A stretch of 64,000 nt of DNA, from contig NZ_CP021082.1 in assembly GCF_003444775.1 (NCBI RefSeq), positions 372,001 through 436,000 of the forward strand, read 5' to 3'. Shown here piece by piece: positions 57,095 to 64,000 of this stretch (position 1 is its first letter; every line of letters starts with the position of its first letter). The stretch is from Deinococcus ficus. Its GTDB lineage: Bacteria; Deinococcota; Deinococci; Deinococcales; Deinococcaceae. The notes below the pieces were generated by a model. That model was not told the origin of the DNA. It made no database searches and saw nothing but the letters and a program-made list of their open reading frames with translations. The translations under genes were made by a program, and so were the position numbers.

Positions 57095-58789
57095 ATGAAA
57101 AAACTTGTTGTCCTTGGTGCTTTTCTTGCTTCTGTGGCCAGTGCTTCCATTCCGAAGGACACCCTGGTGTTCATGTCCGCTGGCGACATTTCGACCCTGG
57201 ACCCTGGCGCGACCTACGACGTGTTCTCTTCGGGTCTGGTCGACCAGATGTACGAAACGCTGCTGACCTACCGAGGGACCAGCATCAAGGACCTGGAGCC
57301 CCTGCTGGCGACCGGGTGGGCCGTCAGTAACGGCGGCAAGACCTACACCTTCGACCTGCGCAGGAACGTCATATTCCACAGCGGCGCCACCATGACCTGT
57401 GCCGACGCCGAGTACACCTTCGAACGCAATCTGGTGACCAACAGCGGCGCCTCAGGCAACTGGTTCCTGTCGGAGGCGCTGCTGGGGGGCGCCGCCAATG
57501 CCCATGACGACAAAAGCGTCACCTGGGCCAGGATTGACCGCTCTGTTGAATGCAACGCCAAGGGCCAACTGATCTTCACGCTGCCCAAGGTCGATCCCGC
57601 CTTTCTGGCGAAGCTGGCCTACTCCGGTCAGGCCATCGTTGAGAAGAAGTACACGGCCGGCCTGGGGGAATGGAGCGGCACCGAGCGGGACTGGAAAGCC
57701 TGGGTGGGGAAAGACCTGACCGGCAGCACTCTCAGCAAGAAGCCCAACGGCACCGGTCCGTACCGGCTGGTGCGGGCTGACGCCAATGTCCACCTGTTTG
57801 AGGCATGGAGCAAGTACTGGGGCCAGGCGCCTGCCATCCAGCATGTGATTCGCCAGAGGGTACCCGAACTGGCGACCCGCCAGCAGGCGTTCCTCCGGGG
57901 CGACGCGGACTTCATTGAGGGTGCTGGGCGCAGCGTGGATGAGGCGCAGGTCAAAGGCAAGCCGGGCGTGGCCTGGGTGGATAACCTGTCCAATGTGGGG
58001 GCCGCCGCCATCGTCATGAACCAGAACATTGCAAACCGGAACCTGCTGGGCAGTGGGAAGCTGGACGGCAAGGGCATTCCCGCGAACTTCTTCAGTGATG
58101 TCAACGTCCGCCGTGCGTTCAACGCGGCCTTCAATGCCCAGCAGTTCATCCGGGACGTGCAGGACGGCAAGGGTATAGACCGCACCATGCTGCTTCCAGA
58201 ATCGTTCCCGGGGTATGACGCCGGCGTGGGCCAATACCGCTATGACGCGGCAGCGGCGACAGCCTTCTTCAAGAAAGCTTGGGGCGGCCAGGTCTGGAAC
58301 AACGGCTTCACCTTGACCGCCAATTACCGTGCCGACACCCCGGCCGCTCAGGCCGCCATGGAACTCCTGAAGAAGAACGTGGAAGCGCTGAATCCCAAGT
58401 TCCGGGTCAACCTTCTGCCCAAGCCCTGGAGCGAACTGTTTGCCACGTCCACCCGGGGCGAGGAAGCCATGGTGCTGATTGGTTGGGCTCCCGACTACGC
58501 GGACGCCGACAACTTCCTGTACACCTTCTATGCCAGTGATGGCTTTTACAGCCCCAGCAGTCACTTTAAAGATGATCAGATCGACCTTTGGCTCAAGGCG
58601 GCGCGCGCCACGGTGAACACCGCCGAGCGCAACCGGCTCTACAGCCTGGTGGGCCGGCGGGCCTACGAGCAGGCGCCTTCAATCATTCTGCCGGCGCCGG
58701 TGGGCTACGCCTTTTACCGCAGCGAGGTTCAGGGATGGACGTTCAACCCCATGACGGCGCTGCTGTGGAAGCGGCTGAGCAAAACCTGA
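57095..58789 (+). CDS. ABC transporter substrate-binding protein, family 5 (peptide/nickel type)
   Basis: 564 aa from ATG 57095, 9 bases after AGGAG. Signal peptide about residues 1-18. Family-5 (DppA/OppA-like) features include [43 protein letters not shown] and [20 protein letters not shown]. It binds an oligopeptide or similar solute outside the cell. No permease or ATPase genes are next to it. It converges on the ArsR-like gene with the stops touching. Confidence 0.9.
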   Translation: MKKLVVLGAFLASVASASIPKDTLVFMSAGDISTLDPGATYDVFSSGLVDQMYETLLTYRGTSIKDLEPLLATGWAVSNGGKTYTFDLRRNVIFHSGATMTCADAEYTFERNLVTNSGASGNWFLSEALLGGAANAHDDKSVTWARIDRSVECNAKGQLIFTLPKVDPAFLAKLAYSGQAIVEKKYTAGLGEWSGTERDWKAWVGKDLTGSTLSKKPNGTGPYRLVRADANVHLFEAWSKYWGQAPAIQHVIRQRVPELATRQQAFLRGDADFIEGAGRSVDEAQVKGKPGVAWVDNLSNVGAAAIVMNQNIANRNLLGSGKLDGKGIPANFFSDVNVRRAFNAAFNAQQFIRDVQDGKGIDRTMLLPESFPGYDAGVGQYRYDAAAATAFFKKAWGGQVWNNGFTLTANYRADTPAAQAAMELLKKNVEALNPKFRVNLLPKPWSELFATSTRGEEAMVLIGWAPDYADADNFLYTFYASDGFYSPSSHFKDDQIDLWLKAARATVNTAERNRLYSLVGRRAYEQAPSIILPAPVGYAFYRSEVQGWTFNPMTALLWKRLSKT

Positions 58790-59452
58790 TCAGCCCAGCA
58801 GGCCACCAGTACTCCTGGTCGGGGTCAGGAAAAGCCCCAGCAGGTAGGTGCCCGCGCCGCCCGCCTGATGGTGACGCTCGACCAGGGCCTGCAGCTCCTG
58901 ATTGAAGGCGCGCGCCTGGGTGTAGTCCATCCGCACGGTCTGAAAGAGGCTGACGACAGCCGGGAATGGCTGGTCCGGGGCGGGCCAGGGTTCCCGGTTC
59001 TGGTCGGCGAAGGTGAACAGAAACCCGTCCGGCAGGTCTCCCGTCAGCATGCCGGCCACAGGCTGCGGATCATGTTCCAGGGCGTACTGGAATTCGGTCC
59101 GGAAGGTCTGCATGAACGGCTCCAGCCCTTCCCAGAGATAGGCGTCAAGTGGCACCAGGGTTCGGGGAATGAAAAAGCGCCGCGCCGGACACCTGTAGAC
59201 TTGCACGCTGCGGCCTGGACGACGCACTTCGCGCAGGGGTAAGAGCAGCTGCAGGCGAAGCAGCCCCTTCACGCGGCGGTAGACGGTCTGAAGGGGCAGG
59301 TTGAGCTGGCGTGCGGCGGCCGCGACGGTATTGCCCTCCGGACTCATGAACAGGCGAAGCAACTGCACCTGTTCCAGCTGTCCCAAACAGCGCGCCACGT
59401 CCAACGAGGTGACCGTCACGACGTCGCTGGACGTGGGCAGCACAGAGGTCAT
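58790..59452 (-). CDS. ArsR-like winged-helix regulator
   Basis: 220 aa from ATG 59452. The winged helix lies at residues about 20-85 (CLGQLEQVQLLRLFMSPEGNTVAAAARQL, LPLQTVYRRVKGLL). The wing is basic (REVRRPGRSVQVYRC). The C-terminal half is unrecognised (YLWEGLEPFMQTFRTEF). The start follows a TAACAT box by 6 bases, so the transcript may be leaderless. Its start overlaps the end of a decayed GmrSD gene on the same strand, which it may have replaced or read from. Confidence 0.75.
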   Translation of the reverse strand: MTSVLPTSSDVVTVTSLDVARCLGQLEQVQLLRLFMSPEGNTVAAAARQLNLPLQTVYRRVKGLLRLQLLLPLREVRRPGRSVQVYRCPARRFFIPRTLVPLDAYLWEGLEPFMQTFRTEFQYALEHDPQPVAGMLTGDLPDGFLFTFADQNREPWPAPDQPFPAVVSLFQTVRMDYTQARAFNQELQALVERHHQAGGAGTYLLGLFLTPTRSTGGLLG

Positions 59453-59877
59453 GGCCCCATGTTACCCAGCAGCATGGCCAGCCAGTCCGAGTGAAGGTTC
59501 CCGGTCTGAGGCGGGATCTGCTCGCTGGTGAGCCCGCCGAGGGAAATCCGCTCCTTCTGGTGGGTTTTCCAGTTTCAGGAGCATGAACCCAGTGAGGCGC
59601 TTGACCTGGTCCAGGTCGCGGTGGGCCAGCCCCTCCCGCAATTCCAGGTGAGGAGAAAAGTGCAGGTCCGTCCTCAGGTTGTCGAGCGCATCCTGAACGC
59701 TCTCGACGTAATGGATGGGTCGAGGCGCCGCGGCACGTCCGGGAAGCGCTTGTTCAACCCTTGCGAATCGATACCGCAGATGCTCCGGCGGTACAGGTAC
59801 GGCTCGGTCAGCTGCAAGACCTGGAGGAAGTCACCTTTGGACAGCCGCCCTTCCTGCCAGTCGCTGTCTGCCACCAA
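59449..59877 (-). pseudogene. Decayed C-terminal part of a GmrSD/DUF262-DUF1524 restriction protein
   Basis: Three pieces in different frames follow the family order. First: VADSDWQEGRLSKGDFLQVL, LTEPYLYRRSICGIDSQGLNK (like the LVESYVFRRAICGIPTNSLNK block of DUF262 proteins). Second: LELREGLAHRDLDQVKRL, TGFMLLKLENPPEGA (like the LLRKLEN block). Third: TSEQIPPQTGNLHSDWLAML (like the IEHIMPQ...WxxML block). At least two frameshifts separate them and nothing upstream continues it. Known GmrSD proteins cut modified DNA; this copy cannot. Confidence 0.65.
59459..59464 (-). promoter_or_regulatory. -10 box of the ArsR-like gene (leaderless)
   Basis: TAACAT on the minus strand, 6 bases from the start ATG 59452. 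No good -35 was seen. Confidence 0.4.
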
Positions 59878-60248
59878 TGGGGAAACGCCGGCTCAGGGCA
59901 GTCGATGGACGTCCCTGCCCGAGGTCGCCTCCGGCCCCCTTGCAGGTGTCCACACTCCTGGAAGAGCTGGCCCCTGCTCGGTCGCTGATTGGGGACAAAC
60001 GTACGACTTGATGCCGGTTCAGGACACATGGCTGGCGCTTCTACCGCAGCTGGACATCTGGCGGCGCCGCGATTTGGGTTCCCTCACGCGTCACGGTTTC
60101 CTGGGTTGAATGACACTTACTCATTATTACGAGGTCAACCCGGTAAGCCAGGCCACACTAGACTCAACAGCGTCAAACCACCGTCCAAGGTGAGGGGAAC
60201 GGCCGTTCCCCGCCGTGCATCAACTGCGCACAGCATCAGGAGCCAACC
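59878..60248. other. Intergenic region upstream of the SARP-type gene
   Basis: About 370 bases. The plus strand has a short tail-like frame ending at 60109 (LALLPQLDIWRRRDLGSLTR) of unclear origin. The final 90 bases match those upstream of the short SARP-like gene at 39181. Confidence 0.4.
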
Positions 60249-60263
60249 ATGGGGAAGGCATGA
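60249..60263 (+). CDS. Four-codon upstream ORF (MGKA)
   Basis: ATG GGG AAG GCA TGA. The SD AGGAG (60238-60242) sits 6 bases before this ATG, while the regulator start at 60260 is 17 bases away from it and overlaps the stop as ATGA. The same peptide and spacing exist before the gene at 39192. Confidence 0.55.
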   Translation: MGKA

Positions 60264-63214
60264 CGACCCTCGAAATCCGTGTGCTGGGACCGCCCACCCT
60301 GCACCTGAACGGCCAGGCGCTTACGGTCCGGTCCCAGAAGGCCCTGGCACTGATGTGCGTCCTGGCCCTGGACGGGCCGACCCTGCGCAGCACGCTCGCC
60401 ACACTGCTGTGGCAACGCCAGCAGCGCCAGGCACTGCACAACGTGCGCAACGCCCTGCTCGCCCTGCGCCACGACCTCGGGGACGCCGCCCAGGTCCTCG
60501 AGGCAGACCGGCACGCCGTATGGCTGCGCGAAGGGTCGTTCACGTTGGACGCACACGCTCTCTCCGTCTGCTCTCCAGGGGAGCTCTGCCATCTCTGGCG
60601 CGGATCCTTTCTGCAGGGCTTGCAAGTGCGTGACAGCCCGCCTTTCGAGGAATGGGGCAGCCAATGGGAGGCACAACTGGTGGTGGGGTCGACCGACCGG
60701 GCCCTGACCCTCGCCGGGGAGGCCCTGGCGGGCGGGAACCTCCCACTCACGGAGCGACTGGCCCAGTTCATTCTGAAGCTCGATCCCCTGGCCGAACAGG
60801 CCGCAGCCCTGCTCGTGTACGCCCACCGTGAGACGGGACGCACGGACCTCGCACGTCAGGTCGAGACAGCCTTCACCCGCCGGTATCAAAGTGAACTGGG
60901 CGATGCTCCAGATCTGCGGTGGTCTCCAGTCGCCATTCCTGCCGATCCGCCGGCCGGGCAAGACCATTTGCCTCAGGTGCTGACCAGCTTCGTCGGTCGG
61001 AAGCGGGAGCGGGCGCACCTCCTCGCCCTGCTCGGCCAGCCCGGCCGGCGCCTGATCACCCTGCACGGGCTGGGCGGGGTCGGCAAGACCCGCCTCGCCC
61101 TGGAAGTCGCCCGGGACGCCGCTGACCGCTTCGACGCCTCGTTCTTCGTCCCGCTGGACGATCTCATGGACCCCGCCCGCATCCCGGTCAGGATCGCGCA
61201 GGTCACGGGCCTCCCCCTGAACAGTACGGGCGACCCGCTGGCGGACCTCGCAGCGGGCATCGGGAGGAACAAGTGGCTGCTGATTCTCGACAACTGCGAG
61301 CAGTTCGTGGGCAGCGCCGCGCTGTTCTCGAGGCTGCTGCTGGCCTGCCCGCACCTGACCCTGCTGGTCACGTCCCGGGAGGCGCTGCAGCTCAAGGCCG
61401 AGCACCTCGTCACCCTCACCGGCCTGCGCACCCACGGAGACGCCCTGCCCGAAGCGGCCCGGCTGTTCCTGGACCGCGCCAGGCAAGCAGGACGCATTGC
61501 CGAGGACGACCTGGATCTCCAACACGTTCAGCACGTATGCACGTCCACAGGCGGCCTGCCTCTGGCCGTGGAACTGCTCGCCAGTCTCGCCGGTCAGCAC
61601 GGTTTGCCTGGGTTCGGCACTCGTCTTCACCACGCTGCCTTGACGCTGGAGAGCCCGTGGCAGGACGTGCGGGCCCGCCACCGGTCCGTGCAGGCAGCCT
61701 TCGAACACTCCTGGCTCCACCTCGATACCGAGGACCGGGGCAAGCTCGCGCGCCTGTCGGTCTTCGAAGGGGGCTTCACGCCGGAAGCCGCACTGGCGGT
61801 CACGCATGCCGGCCCGGCCCTGCTGCAGCGGTTCGTGGCCCGGTCCCTGCTCGAAGGGCCCCGGGCCGGGCGGTACCGGCTGCATCCCCTGCTGCACGAG
61901 TACCTCCGCGCCAAGCTCAGGGCGGTGCCCGGCGAGCCGGACGCCACCTGCCGAGCGCACGCCCGGTATTACCTGGCGCACATTCACGCCCGCAACACCG
62001 CGGCGAGCGGGGCCGCGTCCCCGGACCTCCTCGAGTTCGTCTGTGACGAGGAGAGCAACCTGCGCGCCCTGGTGGCGTTTTTGATGCATCAGGGTGAATT
62101 TGGGAAACTCGTGTCGCTGGCCGAACCGCTGATGTGGTTCTACCCGCTGCACGGCCGGATGCCAGAGGGGCTGCGCACCTTTGAGCACCTGGTACAGGAA
62201 CTGCCTGTGGGAGATCCACAGGGGCAGCAGGCCCGCCGGGCGTTCCTGGCGAGTCACGGCCTGCTGTGCCTGTTCATCGGGCACCTGGACCGTGCCGTGG
62301 AGCTCCTGACGGCGGCGGTGGACACCGCTGAGGGAGACCCCCTGCAACTGAACCGGGCGCTGGACGGTCTCGGCCAGGCGCACTACCGGGCCGGGCAGTT
62401 CGGCCTGGCGGTCGAACCCCTGGCGAGGGCGGTGCAGCTGGCCCGGACCCTGAACGACCCGGTGCGGTTGCTGCGGACCCTGAACGATTACGCGCTCGCT
62501 TTGGCCCTGACCGACCAGCCCCACCAGGCAGAGGACGTGCACGCTGAAGCGCGGACCCTGCACACCACGGGTCAGGTGCCCCTTGGACTGGACATCGTCT
62601 GGCTGCACACGCACCACGGGCTGCTGGCCATGTTGCGCGAGCAGCCCGGTGAGGCCCTGGGTGCATGGAACGCGGCCATCGGTGCGGCGCAGGCCGTGAA
62701 CACCCCCGGCCTGATCCCCGTTGTGCAGGCCCTCAAAGCCCTCGTGATGATCGACGATGGCCTGAATGGAGCTCCTCGACCGGAAGCCGCGTCCCAGGCC
62801 GACGCACTGTGTCGGGCGTTTCTGCCGGTGACCGAAGCGTCCGGGGAGCAGTTCGCACAGGCCCTTCTGCTCGTCCTGCAAGGACGCCTGGAGGCCTGGC
62901 GGGGCGACCTGCGTCTTGGCCTGCAGCGCGTCTGGGCGGGCCTCGGACGTGCGTGTGACACGCACAACGGCATGGTGGTGCAGCTGGCCCTGCCGGTCCT
63001 CATCTCTTTGCTCGCGCAGGCAGGACAGGCCGAGGAGGCTGGCCTCCTGATCGGGCGCGTCCTCCACGGGCCGGACACCACCGCTTGGCTCAGGACCCGC
63101 GCCCGTCGCTGCCAGGCTGGCCTGCGCCAGGCGGCTGGACAGCAGCCAGAGTCGCCGCAGGAGGCAGCCCTGGAGCTCAGGCAGGTGCTGGGCGCGCTCC
63201 GGTCAAGGGCCTGA
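60260..63214 (+). CDS. SARP/AfsR-type regulator with BTAD, NB-ARC-like ATPase and TPRs
   Basis: 984 aa. The N-terminal winged-helix part has EIRVLGPPTLHLNGQALTVR and TLRSTLATLLWQRQ, followed by a BTAD-like helical region (about residues 100-225). The ATPase has Walker A GLGGVGKTRLA (about residue 270) and LLILDNCEQF. TPR-like helices fill the last 350 residues (LDRAVELLTAAVDTAEG, GLGQAHYRAGQFGLAVEPL). It should activate genes in response to an unknown signal. A version missing 754 codons lies at 39192-39902. Confidence 0.88.
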   Translation: MTTLEIRVLGPPTLHLNGQALTVRSQKALALMCVLALDGPTLRSTLATLLWQRQQRQALHNVRNALLALRHDLGDAAQVLEADRHAVWLREGSFTLDAHALSVCSPGELCHLWRGSFLQGLQVRDSPPFEEWGSQWEAQLVVGSTDRALTLAGEALAGGNLPLTERLAQFILKLDPLAEQAAALLVYAHRETGRTDLARQVETAFTRRYQSELGDAPDLRWSPVAIPADPPAGQDHLPQVLTSFVGRKRERAHLLALLGQPGRRLITLHGLGGVGKTRLALEVARDAADRFDASFFVPLDDLMDPARIPVRIAQVTGLPLNSTGDPLADLAAGIGRNKWLLILDNCEQFVGSAALFSRLLLACPHLTLLVTSREALQLKAEHLVTLTGLRTHGDALPEAARLFLDRARQAGRIAEDDLDLQHVQHVCTSTGGLPLAVELLASLAGQHGLPGFGTRLHHAALTLESPWQDVRARHRSVQAAFEHSWLHLDTEDRGKLARLSVFEGGFTPEAALAVTHAGPALLQRFVARSLLEGPRAGRYRLHPLLHEYLRAKLRAVPGEPDATCRAHARYYLAHIHARNTAASGAASPDLLEFVCDEESNLRALVAFLMHQGEFGKLVSLAEPLMWFYPLHGRMPEGLRTFEHLVQELPVGDPQGQQARRAFLASHGLLCLFIGHLDRAVELLTAAVDTAEGDPLQLNRALDGLGQAHYRAGQFGLAVEPLARAVQLARTLNDPVRLLRTLNDYALALALTDQPHQAEDVHAEARTLHTTGQVPLGLDIVWLHTHHGLLAMLREQPGEALGAWNAAIGAAQAVNTPGLIPVVQALKALVMIDDGLNGAPRPEAASQADALCRAFLPVTEASGEQFAQALLLVLQGRLEAWRGDLRLGLQRVWAGLGRACDTHNGMVVQLALPVLISLLAQAGQAEEAGLLIGRVLHGPDTTAWLRTRARRCQAGLRQAAGQQPESPQEAALELRQVLGALRSRA

Positions 63215-63288
63215 TCGCGCTCCTGAATGAGCGGCAGCGAGGAGGACCACCCGGCCCACGGCACGTGACGTGAGGCCCCCCGGCGGCT

Positions 63289-63960
63289 TCAAGGGGGCGT
63301 CAGCTGCACCCACTCGCCATCGGACACGACCTCGACCGTCCCGCCCTCGACGCGAATGGCCGTCTGGTCGTCCATGGCGTAACACGGCCCGGTCAGGTTC
63401 GCGGCCCACCGCTGCGCGGCCGGCAGGGTGTTCTCCGGCATCATCGGGTGATTCAGATGGGGAAAGACCGAGAAGTCCACCAGGCCCAGGGTGCGGTCAT
63501 CTCCACCGGACGCCGGCCAGGATACGAACTCACGGCCGATGCGAGGGGTCATCACCATGCTGCCGGCGCTGACGCCCACCCACACCGTATCCACCAGTGA
63601 CGGCAGGAGTTCGGTCAGCCCCGACTCCCGCATCCAGTGGGCGAGGAACATGGCGTCCCCACCGTCCACCAGCAGGGCGTCCGCCGCCTGCACCCACGGC
63701 ACCCACCGCGCCCGGTCCATGCTGGGTAGCGCCGTGAGTTCCAGCAGGCCCAGCGACGCCCAGCCCAGGTCACACATCGGCGCGGGCGACTGCCCGGCCA
63801 CGAACCGCCACGCGGATTCCGGCGTGCACCACGGGTGCCCGTACTCCGCCGTAGGAATGCACAGCGCCCTGGCTTCCGAGATGGGCTTGCCGAGCAGCTC
63901 GGTCAGGGCCGTGTGAATGCGGGCATTGGTGACGCCTCCGGATGTGAGCAGCAGTTTCAT
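63289..63960 (-). CDS. Peptidase E-like (family S51) protein
   Basis: 223 aa. The class I glutamine-amidotransferase-like fold is shown by LLLTSGGVTN at the start and the nucleophile motif GVSAGSM (S131). The aspartyl dipeptidase signature includes DALLVDGGDAMFLAHWM before it and FPHLNHP (H168 or H171) after it. It probably cleaves Asp-X dipeptides or an isoaspartyl or cyanophycin-like substrate in the cytosol. It converges on the SARP-type gene and is transcribed alone. Confidence 0.85.
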   Translation of the reverse strand: MKLLLTSGGVTNARIHTALTELLGKPISEARALCIPTAEYGHPWCTPESAWRFVAGQSPAPMCDLGWASLGLLELTALPSMDRARWVPWVQAADALLVDGGDAMFLAHWMRESGLTELLPSLVDTVWVGVSAGSMVMTPRIGREFVSWPASGGDDRTLGLVDFSVFPHLNHPMMPENTLPAAQRWAANLTGPCYAMDDQTAIRVEGGTVEVVSDGEWVQLTPP

Positions 63961-64000
63961 GGGGCCTCCTGACTCAGGGTAACGGGCACGCTCAACCAGG

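Noticed and set aside
60000..60109. Plus-strand tail LALLPQLDIWRRRDLGSLTR ending at 60109
   Set aside because: It reads like protein but no homology was recognised and upstream sequence in frame is weak.
60236..63067. 943-codon frame on the minus strand over the SARP-type gene
   Set aside because: It is antisense to a well-supported gene and lacks protein-like motifs; long shadow frames are expected at this GC content.

Overview
The window looks like part of a Deinococcus secondary replicon (megaplasmid or chromid). Supporting signs are the very high GC content, coding strands rich in C/G-ending codons, a transfer-messenger RNA whose tag peptide ends in ALAA, a UvrA2-type ATPase without the usual UvrB partner, many secreted lipoproteins, IS5-family elements, and several promoters whose -10 box lies 5 to 7 bases before the start codon (leaderless mRNAs, which are common in Deinococcus). 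A replication and partition block (parA, parB, a Rep initiator and an iteron field) lies at 22.3-27.5 kb, so the replicon is plasmid-like. The ssrA gene lies only 11 kb away.

Layout. 0-5 kb: two related PAS sensor-kinase-like proteins flanking a DUF6544-type protein and a spermidine-synthase-like protein. 5.1-7 kb: an export operon with a cupredoxin fusion protein, a related lipoprotein and a four-cysteine (SufR-like) regulator. 7-10.6 kb: a TetR-controlled unit with a cytochrome c, a PQQ-type dehydrogenase and an exported unknown. 10.7-12 kb: a gene broken by an in-frame TAG, then ssrA. 12-14.2 kb: siderophore uptake and reduction under a large palindromic operator. 14.3-17.3 kb: a divergent TetR/short-chain dehydrogenase pair and an alpha/beta hydrolase. 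17.4-22 kb: an unknown two-membrane-span protein, a small membrane protein and a GH2 glycosidase.

22.3-27.5 kb: partition and replication, with 13 copies of a 19-bp iteron in both orientations. 27.8-39 kb: bacterial PARG, a VWA/MerR-like pair, an ANT(2'')-like nucleotidyltransferase, an HD alarmone-hydrolase-like protein, UvrA2, an NmrA-type protein and a LuxR-type ATPase regulator. 39.2-45.3 kb: a short, internally deleted relative of the SARP/AfsR-type regulator at 60.3 kb, a beta-helix lipoprotein, several small SD-led genes, and an aminoglycoside-phosphotransferase-like gene coupled to a DinB-like gene. 46-47.2 kb: a complete IS5-family element with TCA target duplications. 47.5-52 kb: three adjacent lipoproteins, one with RCC1 repeats, and a small membrane protein. 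52.4-55.6 kb: a paralogue of the 19-kb membrane protein, an MFS exporter and a secreted unknown. 55.9-56.8 kb: a second IS5-family element with a frameshifted transposase. 57-64 kb: a peptide-type ABC binding protein, an ArsR-like regulator overlapping a decayed GmrSD/DUF262 gene, the full-length SARP-type regulator, and a peptidase E.

The most notable signals are the precise in-frame 754-codon difference between the two SARP-type regulators, flanked by a 6-bp repeat; a conserved four-codon ORF (MGKA) ending in ATGA on both regulators' start codons; the bidirectional iteron origin; ssrA on a plasmid-like replicon; and repeated leaderless promoters built into palindromic operators.
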